This document shows positions 23,750 through 35,083 of a stretch of DNA of 64,000 nucleotides, one piece after another. The notes under the pieces are model-generated. The model saw only the letters and a program-made list of their open reading frames with translations, was not told the origin of the DNA and ran no database searches. The translations under genes were made by a program, and so were the position numbers. Every line of letters begins with the position of its first letter. Position 1 is the stretch's first letter. Origin of the DNA: Polytrichum commune (Eukaryota > Streptophyta > Polytrichopsida > Polytrichales > Polytrichaceae); assembly GCA_950295325.1 (NCBI GenBank), contig OX485807.1, forward strand, positions 35,060,440 through 35,124,439, in the 5' to 3' direction.

Positions 23750-25575
23750 CTTGAGGTATGTGGTGACAAAGGAAGTTGGTGGACGAACATGAAGAATGTC
23801 AAGGCAATCCAAAAGGAGAATTGGCCCTTGATTCAAAAAGGGCTTAGGTCATTTGTTGGCCTAGCCAATTAGTACCACCACTTCATTCGAGAGTTTTCTA
23901 AGGTTGCTAGGACCTTATTCAACTTATTGAGGAAAATGGCTATCCCAAGAGTGGGATGAGCCTTGTCACCAAGCCTTTGGGGGGCTAAAAAACAAGTTCT
24001 CTTCGCCGCTTGTGCTTAAGTTCGCGGACTTTGACAAATCTTTTGAGGTGCATACGGGGGCGAGTGACTTTAGCATTGGCGGATGTTGAGGCAAAATGGA
24101 TGGCCATTGCACATAAGAGCATGAAGCTCAATGGTTGTCCGACCTTGTCCAACTTATGCAAGAAATGACTGTCCCAAAAGTGGGATGAGCCTTGCCACCA
24201 AGTATTTAAGAAGCTTAACACCAAGTTCTCTTCGCCGCCCGTGCTCAAAGTTTGCGAAATTTGACAAACCTTTTGAGGTGCATACGGGGGCGAGTAACTT
24301 TACCATTGGCGGATGTTGATCCAAGATGGATGCCCATTGGATATGGGAGCATTAAGCTTAAAGGTTGTCAAACCTTGTGCGACTTGTGAAAGAAATGGCT
24401 ATCCCAAGAGTGGGATGAGCCTTGCCCCAAAGTCTTTGGGGAGCTTAATACAAAGTTGTCTTTGCCACCCGTGTTCAAGTTCGCGGAGCTTGACAAACCT
24501 TTTGAGGTGCATACGGGGGGAGCGAGTGACTTTGCCATTGGCGGATGGTTAACGTAAGTTGGATGGCCATTGCATATGAGAGCGTTAAGCTTGATGGTTA
24601 TCCGATCTTATCCGACTTGTGGAAGAAATGGCTATCCCAAGAGTGGGATGAGCCTTGCCACCAAGTCTTTGGGGAGCTTGAGAGCAAGTTCTCTTAGACG
24701 CCCGTGCTCAAGTTCGCGGAGCTTGACAAACCTTTTGAGGTGCATACGGGGGTGAATGACTTTGCCAATGGCGGATTGTTGATTTAAGATGGATGGCCAT
24801 TGCATATGGGAGCATGAAGCTCGATGGTTGTTAAAGAAGACAACCAACTCATGCCAAACAACTTCTTTGCCGTAGTGCATTACTTGAAGATGTGGCGACA
24901 CTATTTGGGGTCGCACAAAGCAAAGGTCTACAAGGACAATGTGTCCTAAAAGAATTTTGACATTCAAGCGCAAGTGAGCGCCAAGTCATTGCGGTGGCAT
25001 GATAGTTTGGCGCTTATGAACGTGGATTTGATCCACAAACCGGACTGTGGAAATGTGGTGCCGGATGCGCGAAGTAGACCGGAAGAGTTCCAAGCAATGA
25101 GAACCATCCAAACCTTGTGGCTAATGTGTGCCGGCGAAGGAAACTTGTGATGCAAGATACGGGAGGGGTAAATTAACTACCCAAAAGCACAAAAGCTTTT
25201 AGGTGAGCTTCGCAAGAGCAAGGTGCTCAAAGAGGCTAAGTTGGTGGACGGATTGTTCAAGTGCAAGCAAAGTTGGGTGTATGTACCACAAGGCAAGTTG
25301 AGGCTATCGGTTTTGAAGGAGGAATTTGATAGTCCTATTGCCGGCCTTAGAGGAGAAAGAAAAAACCGCCATAGAATGATATCATGGAGGTACCATTGGC
25401 GGTGCATAAAGGAAGATAAAGCCACTTTGTGAAGGCTTGAATCAAAGTGCCAAGTGAACCGAGCCTCTTACCAAAAGCAAGGCGGTTTCTTGCAACCGTT
25501 GCCTATCCCGTCGGCGCCATGGCATAGTATGTGCATGGACTTGATCACAAGTTTGCCGGAGTCACATGGGTATGA
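23750..25575 (+). pseudogene. Sense gypsy pol relic: RT edge, 229-bp units, RNase H, integrase zinc region
   Basis: It begins inside RT (the TTGAGGTATGTGGTGAC block), passes about four 229-bp units between 23980 and 24790, RNase H (24830-25180) and the integrase zinc region (25200-25575). Frameshifts and stops are frequent. The reading stops at a TATGA target site and resumes at 26551 after a solo LTR. Confidence 0.82.
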
Positions 25576-26550
25576 TGTCGCGCACCCCTCCATGAGGAGT
25601 GGCCGAAACACCATGGGCACAAGGGGGACCCCGGAGTGACACCCGGGACTTGTGGCGCCGTTGGTGAGAGGGCCCAAGTGATCCTAGTGTGGGTGAGGGC
25701 CCCGGGCGTTGGGAACGCCTCCCAGCCACGGAGACTAGGAGGCACTAGGGTAAGGCCATGAGCTATGCGTAGCTCATGGCGTGGTGATTCTAGAATGCTC
25801 AAGAACACCTCAATCTGACGTGTGAGCTAGGAGTTATGGCCATTTGAGTGGGGCGCTGTCCCGGGACAGCGCCCTGGTACAGCAGTGCCTGGGAGAGATT
25901 CCCGGGACTGCCAAGGTTCAAGCAGGCATAACTTCCTCATTACTTGCCTGAATGGGGCAAGTGAGGAGTCCATGGGCATCTACGTGAAGCGTAGATGAGG
26001 ATGGAGTGGTTGGTTGTTATGATCAGACTTCATACAAGGAAGTTATGATGGTCTGAAGCTGCTGGGGGGGTTCTAGGCCCAGCAGCTAAAGGAAAGTGTC
26101 CACTTGGCCCCAACTCTTGGTAGAGAGACAAGAGGTTGGTTGACGGTGGGGTAGGGGCCCCGCGTAAAGTCCTAGAGGCTTATATGGGTGAGGTGGTGTG
26201 GCCTCACCCACCCGAGGCCAAACGGCAAGGCCTCCATGGGCATTGGCCCATTGTGAGGCCATAGTTGCCTAGTATGGTTCGGGTTGTTGTAGTGTTGCTC
26301 CGGCAATGCGATGATCAACATGGGATTGGACTTCCATGGATGGAAGTCCACATCTAGGAATGGGTTACCGATTAAGGGGTGAGTCCCGAAAGCAAAGTAG
26401 GAGGGTTGGTTTCCCTCCTATGAACTATAAGGTCCGGGGTAGGAGGAGCTAACCATTAGCATGGCGGAATGCGAATGGTTAGCGCTCGTAACCTTTGCTA
26501 AAATTGAAAATTGGCAAGATGGTCAAGGGGGACTAGCAAGGGTTGCGACA
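25576..26550 (+). repeat. Solo gypsy LTR with 5-bp target duplication
   Basis: A 975-bp LTR from TGTCGCGCACC to GGTTGCGACA with TATGA on both sides (25571-25575 and 26551-26555). It interrupts an integrase relic whose two halves rejoin perfectly, so a full element inserted here and later recombined to a solo LTR. Confidence 0.95.
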
Positions 26551-27351
26551 TATGATGCCATCTTGTTGATGGTTGAGCGGTTTGCCAAGTTGGCACACAT
26601 GGTGCCGATTGTGGGAACCGCCACCGCGTTGGAGACCGCAGAGCCTTTTCTCAAAGCATGGTTGAGGCACCACGGGTTGCCAAGAGTGATTGTGTGCCAT
26701 CAAGATCCAAAGTTCACAAGTGCATTTTCAATGCATTTCTCTAAGGAGGTCGGAATGAAACTAAGGTTTAGCACGGCCTTGCATTCCCAAATGGATGGGA
26801 AAGCGGAGGATGTGAATGGAGTCTTGAAGCAATACTTGAGGAACTTGGTGGGGGCGGACCAAGGAGATTTGGCGGACTATGTGGGTCGAGCGGAGTGTAA
26901 TTGCAATGTAGCCACGCACTTGGCTACCAAGGGGTGGTCTTTGGTGGTGGCTTATGGAGTGGATGCGCTCCAACCTATTAACCTAGCTCTCGAGGGGGCA
27001 CATTCAACACTAGAGTTCAACCAAGATGGTGAGGATTTGGTCAAGAATGTAAACAAGTCTTCGAGATGACCAAGTTGTTGGTGGAGAAAGCCTGAATGTG
27101 CTACGAAGTGCAAGTCAATGCCGGAAGACGCGAAGTGGAGAATGAGGTGGGCCAAAAGATGTTGTTGAATGTAAAAAACTTCACTTAGCCGGAAGGCCTC
27201 ACTCCAAAGGTCATGTCCAAAATTGGAGCTTCATTTCCCATTGTGGAACAAGTGTTCAAGGACATGTATAAGTTGGAATTACCGCCCGAGATCAAAGTGC
27301 ATCCAACATTTCATGTCTCATTCCTAAAGCCATTTAAGGACGACACCTTGT
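26551..27351 (+). pseudogene. Sense gypsy relic: integrase core to chromodomain linker
   Basis: It continues 23750-25575. The segment 26551-27069 is open for over 150 codons of integrase core with [18 protein letters not shown], then degrades. The end (27213-27351) encodes [20 protein letters not shown] and gives the glutamine reference for the TGA stop in the intact element. It is cut at 27351 by an LTR. Confidence 0.82.
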
Positions 27352-28322
27352 GTCGCGCACCTCTCCATGAGGAGTGGCCGAAACACCATGGGCACAAGGG
27401 GGACCCCGGAGTGACACCCGGGACTTGTGGCGCCGTTGGTGAGAGGGCCCAAGTGATCCTAGTGTGGGTGAGGGCCCCGGGCGTTGGGAACGCCTCCCAC
27501 CCACGAAGACTAGGAGGCACAAGGGTAAGGCCATGAGTTATGCGTAGCTCATGGCGTGGTGATTCTAGAAAGCTCAAGAACACCTCAATCGGAGGTGTGA
27601 GCTAGGAGTTATGGCCATTTGAGTGGGGCGTTGTCCCGGGACAGCGCCCTGTTACAGCAGTGCCTGGGAGTGATTCCGGGACTGCGAAGGTTCAAACAGG
27701 CATAACTTCCTCAATACTTGCCCGAATGGGGCAAGTGAGGAGTCCATCGGCATCTACGTGAAGCGTAGATGAAGATGGAGTGGTTGGTTGTTATGATCAG
27801 ACATCATACAAGGAAGTTATGATGGTCTGAAGCTGCTGGGCGGTTCTAGGCCCAGCAGCTAAAGGAAAATGTCCACTTGGCCCCAACTCTTGGTAGAGAG
27901 ACAAGAGGTTGGTTGACGGTGGGGTAGGGGCCCCGCGTGAAGTCCTAGAGGCTTATATGGGTGAGGTGGTGTGGCCTCACCCACCCGAGGCCGAACGGCA
28001 AGGCTTCCATGGGCATTGGCCCATTGTGAGGCCATAGTTGCCTAGTATGGTTCGGGTTGTTGTAGTGTTGCTCCGGCAATGCGATGATCAACATGGGATT
28101 GGACTTCCATGGATGGAAGTCCACATCTAGGAATGGGTTACCTATTAAGGGGTGAGTCCCGAAAGCAAAGTAGGAGGGTTGGTTCCCTCCTATGAACTAT
28201 AAGGTCCGGGGTAGGAGGAGCTAATCATTAGCATGGCGGAATGCGAATGGTTAGCGCTCGTAACCTTTGCTAGAATTGAAAATTGGCAAGATTGTGAAGG
28301 GGGGCTAGCAAGGGTTGCGACA
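27352..28322 (+). repeat. Gypsy LTR (971 bp), plus orientation
   Basis: TGTCGCGCACC to GGTTGCGACA. Flanks CCTTG and ATGAT do not match, and the internal sequence jumps back to integrase on the right side, so this LTR joins two element copies. Confidence 0.9.
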
Positions 28323-30452
28323 ATGATAGTCCTATTGCCGGCCATAGAGGAGAAACAAAAAGCCGCCATAGAATGGTGTCAAAGAGGTACCGTTGGCGGT
28401 GCATAAAGGAGGATATAGCCCACTTTGTGAAGGCGTGAATAAAGTGCCAAGTGAACCGAGCCTCTTACCAAAAGCAAGGCGGTTTCTTGCAATTGTCGCC
28501 TATCCCGTCGGCGCCATGGCATAGTATGTGCATGGACTTGATCACAAGTTTGCCGGAGTCACATGGGTATGATGCCATCTTGTTGATGGTAGAGCGGTTT
28601 GCCAAGTTGGCACACATGGTGCCGATTGTGGGAACCGCCACCGCGTTGGAGACCGCATAGCCTTTTCTCAAAGGATGGTTGAGGCACCACGGGTTGCCAA
28701 GAGTGATTGTGTGGGATCAAGATCCAAAGTTCACAAGTGCATTTTCAATGCATTTCTCTAAGGAGGTCGGAATGAAACTAAGGTTTAGCACGGCCTTGCA
28801 TTCCCAAATGAATGGGAAAGCGGAGCATGTGAATGGAGTCTTGAAGCAATACTTGAGGAACTTGGTGGGGGCGGACCAAGGAGATTGGGCGGACTATGTG
28901 GGTCGAGCGGAGTATAATTGCAATGTAGCCACGCATGTGGCTACCAAGGGGTGGTCTTTCGTGGTGGCTTATGGAGTGGATGCGCTCCAACCTATTAACC
29001 TAGCTCTCGAGGGGGCACATTCAACACTAGAGTTCAACCAAGATGGTGAGGACTTGGCCAAGGATGGTAAACAAGTCTTGGAGATGACCAAGTTGTTGGT
29101 GGAAAAAACCCGAAGGTGCTACGGAGTGCAAATCAATGCCGGAAGACGCGAAGTGGAGTATGAGGTGGGCCAATAAGGTGTTGTTGAATGTGGACAACTT
29201 CACCTTGCCCAAAGGCCTTACTGCAAAAGTTCATGTCCAAAATTGGAGCTTCGTTTTCCATTGTGGAACAAGTGTTCAAGGACATTTATAAGTTGGAATT
29301 ACCGCCGGAGATCAAAGTGCATCCGACATTTCATGTCTCATTATGAAAGTCATTTTAGGACGACACCTTGTGGCCCGATCACAAGCAAGTGATTAGGCCA
29401 CGTCCCGACCTTGTGGAGGCCATTTGGAACATGAGGTAGGAGGGCACCCTCAAGTGTAGGAAGCCCAAGTGAAAATGAAAGAAAATGTACAAAGGAATAC
29501 TTGGTGAAATGGTGAGGATACCATGAAAAAGAAACCGCTTGGGTGGCGGCAAGAGACATGGTGAACACCAATGAATTGGTGAAGCACTTTGAAGAAACTA
29601 AGGCTAAGGATTCCAATAAAATGAAGCGTAGGCATTGATGAGGACATCAATCTCCTTTAGTGGGGGAGAGACGCTAGTAGCACACTTAGCTTGGAGGCTA
29701 ATTGCTCCACAACATGAACTTATTCTTTGGCTTGAGGGAATCAAGTCCAAACTTTAGTGGTGCAAAGAGAAAAGTATGAGATGAGGTCCTAGTCTTGTAC
29801 TTGTGCTTGGTTAATGGAAGAGGGGGAATAGATATGCCAAACTAGGTTGGGTAAGCCGAGTAATTGGGGGCCATGGCTTGGAGGGGCCTTGGATAAAACC
29901 AAGAAACTTCTTAGTTGTGGGCTTGTCCGGGCGGGGACAAGGTGATGGCGCGTGCTCATAAAAGTGCTACCCGCGAGCTAACGAGAGTTGGCGCATGGGA
30001 GTCATGAACCCATGTCTCGAAAGAGCAAAGTGGGAACCGAGTCGGGCGGGACTTGGCATCACCCCCGTGCGATCGAGGCGTGGCTTAACAATGGAAAGCC
30101 ATCTCGGAGTTGCAACCGAGACAACTTAGTGGAAGCGTTGAGGTCTCGCCTAGATGTGTCACGTTAGGCTAGTGGAGCCTAACGGGGGAGGCCCCAAAGG
30201 AGGGGCAACCCAAGTGAGTCCCAAAGTAGGTGGGTCTAGTGTAGGTTAGGTCCTTGGATGAGAGATCCAAGGTTGCTAACGGACCACCTAGGAACGACAC
30301 CTTTGGGACTATGCCAAATTTGAAGATGCATTGTGGGGGTCGCGCCCTAAGGTAAACACAATGCCGCACCATAGAGGATGGCAACTTGAGAATTGGTGTG
30401 CCGACTACGAGTATAGTCGATGAGGGCATCGACTCCGTTTGGTGGGGGTGAG
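28323..30452 (+). pseudogene. Sense gypsy relic: integrase, chromodomain, 3' UTR
   Basis: It carries the integrase zinc region and core (28451-29176, with an open stretch of 165 residues at 28679-29176), a frameshifted chromodomain (29350-29640), 3' UTR and polypurine tract (30438-30452). It is collinear with, and inverted relative to, 20540-22680. Confidence 0.83.
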
Positions 30453-31428
30453 TGTCGCGCACCTCTCCATGAGGAGTGGCCGAAACACCATGGGCACAAG
30501 GGGGACCCCGGAGTGACACCCGGGACTTGTGGCGCCGTTGGTGAGAGGGCCCAAGTGATCCTAGTGTGGGTGAGGGCCCCGGGCGTTGGGAACGCCTCCT
30601 ACCCACGGAGACTAGGAGCCATGAGGGTGAGGCCATGAGCTATGCGTAGCTCATGGCGTGGTGATTCTAGAATGCTCAAGAACACCTCAATCGGAGGTGT
30701 GAGCTAGGAGTTATGGCCATTTGAGTGGGGCGCTGTCCCGGGACAGCGCCCTGGTACAGCAGTGCCTGGGAGTGATTCCCGGGACTGCCAGGGTTCAAAC
30801 AGGCATAACTTCCTCACCACTTGCCCGAATGGGGCAAGTGAGGAGTCCATCGGCATCTACGTGAAGCGTAGATGAAGATGGAGTGGTTGGTTTCTGGAAT
30901 CAGACATCATACAAGGAAGTTATGATGGTCTGAAGCTGCTGGGGGCTTCTAGGCCCAGCGGCTAAGGGAGAATGTCCACTTGGCCCCAACTCTTGGTAGA
31001 GAGACAAGAGGTTGGTTGACGGTGGGGTAGGGGCCCCGCGTAGAGTCCTAGAGGCTTATATGGGTGAGGTGGTGTGGCCTCACCCACCCGAGGCCGAACG
31101 GCAAGGCCTCCATGGGCTTTGGCCTATTGTGAGGCCATAGTTGCCTAGTATGGTTCGGGTTGTTGTAGTGTTGCTCCGGCAACGCGATGATCAACATAGG
31201 ATTGGACTTCCATGGATGGAAGTCCACATTGGGGAAATGGGTTACCGATTAAGGGGTGAGTCCCGAAAGCAAAGTAGGAGGGTTGGTTCCCTCCTATGCA
31301 CTATTGGTCCGGGGTTAGAGGAGCTAACCATTAGCATGGCGGTATGCGAAGGGTTAGCCACTCGTAACCTTTGCTAGAATTGAAAATTGGCATGATTGGT
31401 CAAGGGGGGGCTAGCAAGGGTTGCGACA
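30453..31428 (+). repeat. Gypsy 3' LTR (976 bp), plus orientation
   Basis: It directly follows a polypurine tract, starts TGTCGCGCACC and ends GGTTGCGACA. It is the inverted counterpart of the LTR at 19547-20539. Confidence 0.9.
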
Positions 31429-31842
31429 GTGGCACGGCTCATCCCACTCTTGGGATAGCCATGTCTTGCACAAGCCAGACAAGGTTTAACAACCATTGAG
31501 CTTATTGCTCTCATATGCAATGGTCCTCCATCTTGGATCAACATCCGCCAATGGCAAAGTGACTCGCCCCCGTATGCACCTCAAAAGGTTTGGCAAACTC
31601 CGCAAGCTTGAGCACGGGCGGCAAAGACAACTTGCTCTTAAGCTCCCCAATGGCTTGGTGGCACGGCTCATCCCACTCTTGGGATAGCCATTTCTTGCAC
31701 CAGCCGGACAAGGTTCGAAAACCATGGAATTTAATGCTCTCATAAGCAATGGTCATCCATCTTTGATCAACATCCGCCAATGATAAAGTCCTTCGTCTCC
31801 ATGTGCACCTCAAAATGCTTATGAAAACCCGGAAACTTAACC
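31429..31842 (-). pseudogene. Antisense gypsy pol scrap, about two 229-bp units
   Basis: Two units of the RT/RNase H segment on the minus strand, bounded by two plus-oriented LTRs. The marker CTCGCCCCCGTATGCACC begins at 31564. No intact frame. Confidence 0.8.
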
Positions 31843-32320
31843 TGTCGCGCACCTCTCCATGAGGATGTCCACTTGGCCCCAACTCTTGGTAGAGGGACAA
31901 GAGGTTGGTTGACGGTGGGGTAGGGGCCCCGCGTAGAGTCCTAGAGGCTTATATGGGTGAGGTGGTGTGGCCTCACCCACCCGAGGCCGAACGGCACGGC
32001 CTCCATGGGCTTTGGCCCATTGTGAGGCCATAGTTGCCTAGTATGGTTCGGGTTGTTGTAGTGTTGCTCCGGCAACGCGATGATCAACATAGGATTGGAC
32101 TTCCATGGATGGAAGTCCACATTGGGGAAATGGGTTACCGATTAAGGGGTGAGTCCCGAAAGCAAAGTAGGAGGGTTGGTTCCCCTTCTATGAACTATAT
32201 GGTCCGGGGTAAGAGGAGCTAACCATTAGCATGGCGGTATGCGAAGGGTTAGTGCTCGTAACCTTTGCTAGAAAGGAAAATTGGCAAGATTGTCAAGGGG
32301 GCCTAGCAAGGGTTGCGACA
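31843..32320 (+). repeat. Internally deleted gypsy LTR (478 bp)
   Basis: Both LTR ends are present (TGTCGCGCACC and GGTTGCGACA), but about 500 bp are missing between CATGAGGA and TGTCCACTTGG. It is the last gypsy piece; CACTA-derived sequence starts right after it. Confidence 0.88.
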
Positions 32321-32860
32321 AGGCAAGCACAATATCCCTTGTTCGTTGTGCCTGCCAGCATTGCGTATGCGGGGAAATCATGTATACACCACAGCAGCAT
32401 AGCCCGGAGTGTGAACCGCACCTCCCCACGCCAACGTGCAGCGTCATAACACATTACGCCCTCTTCTCATAATTGTCTTAGCTCTTCTATTAGGGGACTG
32501 AGGAAAACATCTATGTTGTCAGCCGTTATGGCATCCGGCCCCGGTATCAATAGCCCCAGCATTATGAAGAAATTCTTTATTGTTAGCCAAGGGGGGATGT
32601 TGTAGTTGAGCAACAAAACAGGGCAGAGGGAGTGTGTGGACCTCTTTTGTGAATGCGGGTTCAGGCCGTCCACGCACAATCCAAGGTGTATGTTCCGGCT
32701 GTCGGCCTCGAAACCCGCATACCTCGCTCTGATATGGTCCCACTGCGGTGAGTCATAAGGTCCGCGCATCTTGCCGTCCGTATTGTTCGCATGCCAGGTC
32801 ATTAAAGCTGCCAGGTGCGGTGTGGAGAACATTCTTCGCAAACGGGGGATGAGGGGGAAG

Positions 32861-33974
32861 CAGGGTTGTCTATCGCGACGTCATGACGGTGTCGTGCCGT
32901 CATGTCGTGCTGTCATGTCGTGCCGTCATGTCGTGCCGTCATGTCGTGTCGTGTCGTGACGGACCCCTCCGTCACGACACAATAGGGTCCACGTAGGGTC
33001 AACATAGGGGGAACGGACTAGGGTGGGTAAAATACTTACCTTCTTGCCAAGGTGGCGTCCTATGTGGCAGAAAACGCCGACGTGGTCGTGGATATGCCTA
33101 GCGCCAGGTAAATCATTTTGCCATTTTGTTTACCATTTTGTTAAAATCAAAGTAGTAAAAAACGACTAAGGAGGGTGTGGGGCGGACGGGGGACGAGGGT
33201 GGGGCGGACGGGGGTGGGGGGGGGGGGGGAACGGAGCGGACGGGGTCGGGAACGGGGGCGGACGGGGGGGGGGGAATTTTTTATTTTTTTTTAAATGGGG
33301 CGGACGGGGAAGGGGGGGCGGGAAAAAAAATTTGGGGCGGACGGGGGAGCGGACGGAGGGGCGGACGGGGGGGGAACGGGGCGCGGACGGGGGGGAACGG
33401 GGCGGACGGGGTTGGTAACGGGGCGGACGGGGGGGAACGGGAGCAGACGGAGGGGGGGAAATTTTTTTTTAAAATGGGGCGGACGGGGAAGGGGGGGGGG
33501 AAAAAAAAAAAAACTGGGGCGGACGGGGGGGAACGGGGCGGACGGGGTTGGGAACAGGGCGGACGGGGTCGGGAACGGGGGCGGACGGAGGGGGGGGAAA
33601 TTTTTTTTTTAAAAAATGGGGCGGACGGGGGAGCGGACGGAGGGGCGGACGGGGGGGAACGGGGGGGGGGGAACGGGGCGTACGGGGTTGGGAACGGAGC
33701 GGACGGGGTCGGGAACAGGGGCGGACGGGGGGGCGGACGGGCTCTAGTAAATTTTTCCCCACTTTACCTTTACTTTGCTGACATATCATCACACGTGGAC
33801 ATTGTAAATCCTACGTGTCTGAATTGGGTTAATGTAATTACACAAAAAAATCGGTAAAATTCAAGTCCGTCAGGATAAAGACAGCATCCGGCATAATATC
33901 GTGACGGATACGTGTCGTGACGGCACGACATTATGCCGGGATTACCCTCCGTCACGACACAATAGACAACCCTG
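32861..33974. mobile_element. Non-autonomous hAT-like element, 1114 bp, in the CACTA transposase
   Basis: Both ends show CAGGGTTGTCTAT inverted repeats followed by diverged CGTSATGACGG-like sequence, and the element is flanked by a perfect 8-bp duplication GGGGGAAG (32853-32860 and 33975-33982). CAGGG termini and 8-bp duplications are hAT hallmarks. The subterminal zones are packed with short GTCATGTCGTGCC and CCGTCACGACAC repeats. It has no transposase; the centre is a G-rich minisatellite. Confidence 0.88.
33170..33745 (+). repeat. G-rich minisatellite (GGGGCGGACGGGG units)
   Basis: Degenerate tandem units of GGGGCGGACGGGG with spacers such as TCGGGAAC, broken by A/T-rich interruptions. 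Long open frames over this stretch on both strands are composition artefacts. The density of G-runs on the plus strand would allow G-quadruplexes. Confidence 0.9.
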
Positions 33975-34581
33975 GGGGGAAGTGCCGTAGAACCTTGTTG
34001 GGCACGCTGGACATGCCCACTGTCTTAAATATGGGAGCGTTGCATAATGGGCATGTCGCCATTTCAGCATACTCGCCTCTGAACAGTACACACCCATTTT
34101 TGCATGCGTCAATCGCGTCGTACTTTAGTCCTAGCCGCAGTAGCATGCGTGTGGCAACCCCCTCACTGCCCGGTAGCGAGTTTGGAGAAGGTAAAATAAC
34201 CTTCGACAACAAGTGGAGCAGTTCGCTGATGCATGCATTTGTCGCTTTGTGCGTACGGCAAACATTCATCAACATCAGTGTCGCATCTAGTTTCGAAACA
34301 TTTGATCCGCAGAAAAGAGGAGTTGAGGACTCAACATGCATGGCTGCCACGCTGCGTCCTCCCGGCTGTCCCCAGTCCTCCTCGCAGCCATCCCTGTCCT
34401 CTGCTTCGTGTTCAAAGCTTCCTTCGCTGTCATCCCCATCGCTTCCACTCTCTGAGTCGCTCCTGCTCCCCAACATGCACTCTGCGTGCCGTACAAACAA
34501 CCAGGGAAGTTATTGTCTCTATCCAATGGCAGCTTCAGTGTGCATCCCACACACAAGTGCCACGTCCTCTAACATATCGAT

Positions 34582-35037
34582 TCAATCACCATCTACAGCA
34601 GTTAAACTGATAACGGATTTGCCATGCAACCCCCCCCCCTCACCTTGGGAACTCCCATCTGCACTGCATTCCGCTTCCAGGCACCCCTCAGTTGCGATCG
34701 GTTCACCTGCCTGGGCAACGTCAGCCCCGTTCTGCTCGATCTCCTGGTCGTCCTCTTCGTTCCCATCCATGGCCGACATGGCCTCCTCGTGCATCACATC
34801 CGCCGCAAGAAATGCATCTCTCACCATCTCTGCAGCACCTCCGTTCACTTGGACGCTCCGATTTCCCCAATCAATTCTTGACATTGGGTCCAGCGCTGCA
34901 TATGCGCTGGACCACTCCTCGTCGGAGCTGTCCCAGTCCTCGCCCTGCCACAAACCAAGTCTGCTTAGGGGGATACAACTTTGCACACCCATGTACTTCT
35001 CCATTTGCCAAACTATGCATGCCACAACACATTCCAA
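34582..35037 (-). CDS. Acidic open frame upstream of the CACTA transposase
   Basis: A 151-residue frame rich in D and E (EDWDSSDEEWSSAYAAL; MSAMDGNEEDDQEIEQNG). It lies on the same strand just upstream of the transposase half at 33975-34500, where CACTA proteins often have a poorly conserved acidic N-terminal region, so it may be an exon or shifted N-terminus of that gene. I recognise no domain. A stop codon and frame change separate it from the transposase frame at 34500. Confidence 0.45.
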   Translation of the reverse strand: MECVVACIVWQMEKYMGVQSCIPLSRLGLWQGEDWDSSDEEWSSAYAALDPMSRIDWGNRSVQVNGGAAEMVRDAFLAADVMHEEAMSAMDGNEEDDQEIEQNGADVAQAGEPIATEGCLEAECSADGSSQGEGGGLHGKSVISLTAVDGD

Positions 35038-35083
35038 ACTTCACCATACATACGTTTCGCACCTATACTGACTCTTGCTTGCA

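Larger units (their letters stand above)
32467..34500 (-). pseudogene. CACTA (En/Spm) TNP2-type transposase, split by a hAT-like insertion
   Basis: The two halves belong to a plant CACTA transposase (Transposase_21 family). The N-terminal part (34500 to 33975) has PLFCGSNVSKLDATLMLMN, LGLKYDAIDACKNGCVLFR, CPLCNAP and KVLRHFP. The C-terminal part (32860 to 32467) has PLIPRLRRMF, DGKMRGPYDSPQWDHI, GLCVDGLNP, NIPPW and LIPGPDAI...IDVFLSPLIEELRQL. Removing 32861-33974 and one 8-bp duplication rejoins KVLRHFP to PLIPRL, as in the family. A stop follows EELRQL, and LTR sequence lies 146 bp further on, so the C-terminal part of the usual protein is lost. This copy is not functional. Confidence 0.88.

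Noticed and set aside
33177-33857. Glycine/arginine-rich protein of 226 residues, and a proline-rich frame on the other strand
   Set aside because: Both translate the G-rich minisatellite inside the hAT-like element; no domain and no splice context.
33917-35071. 384-codon plus-strand frame
   Set aside because: It is the shadow of the minus-strand CACTA transposase and acidic upstream frame, which have recognisable family motifs.
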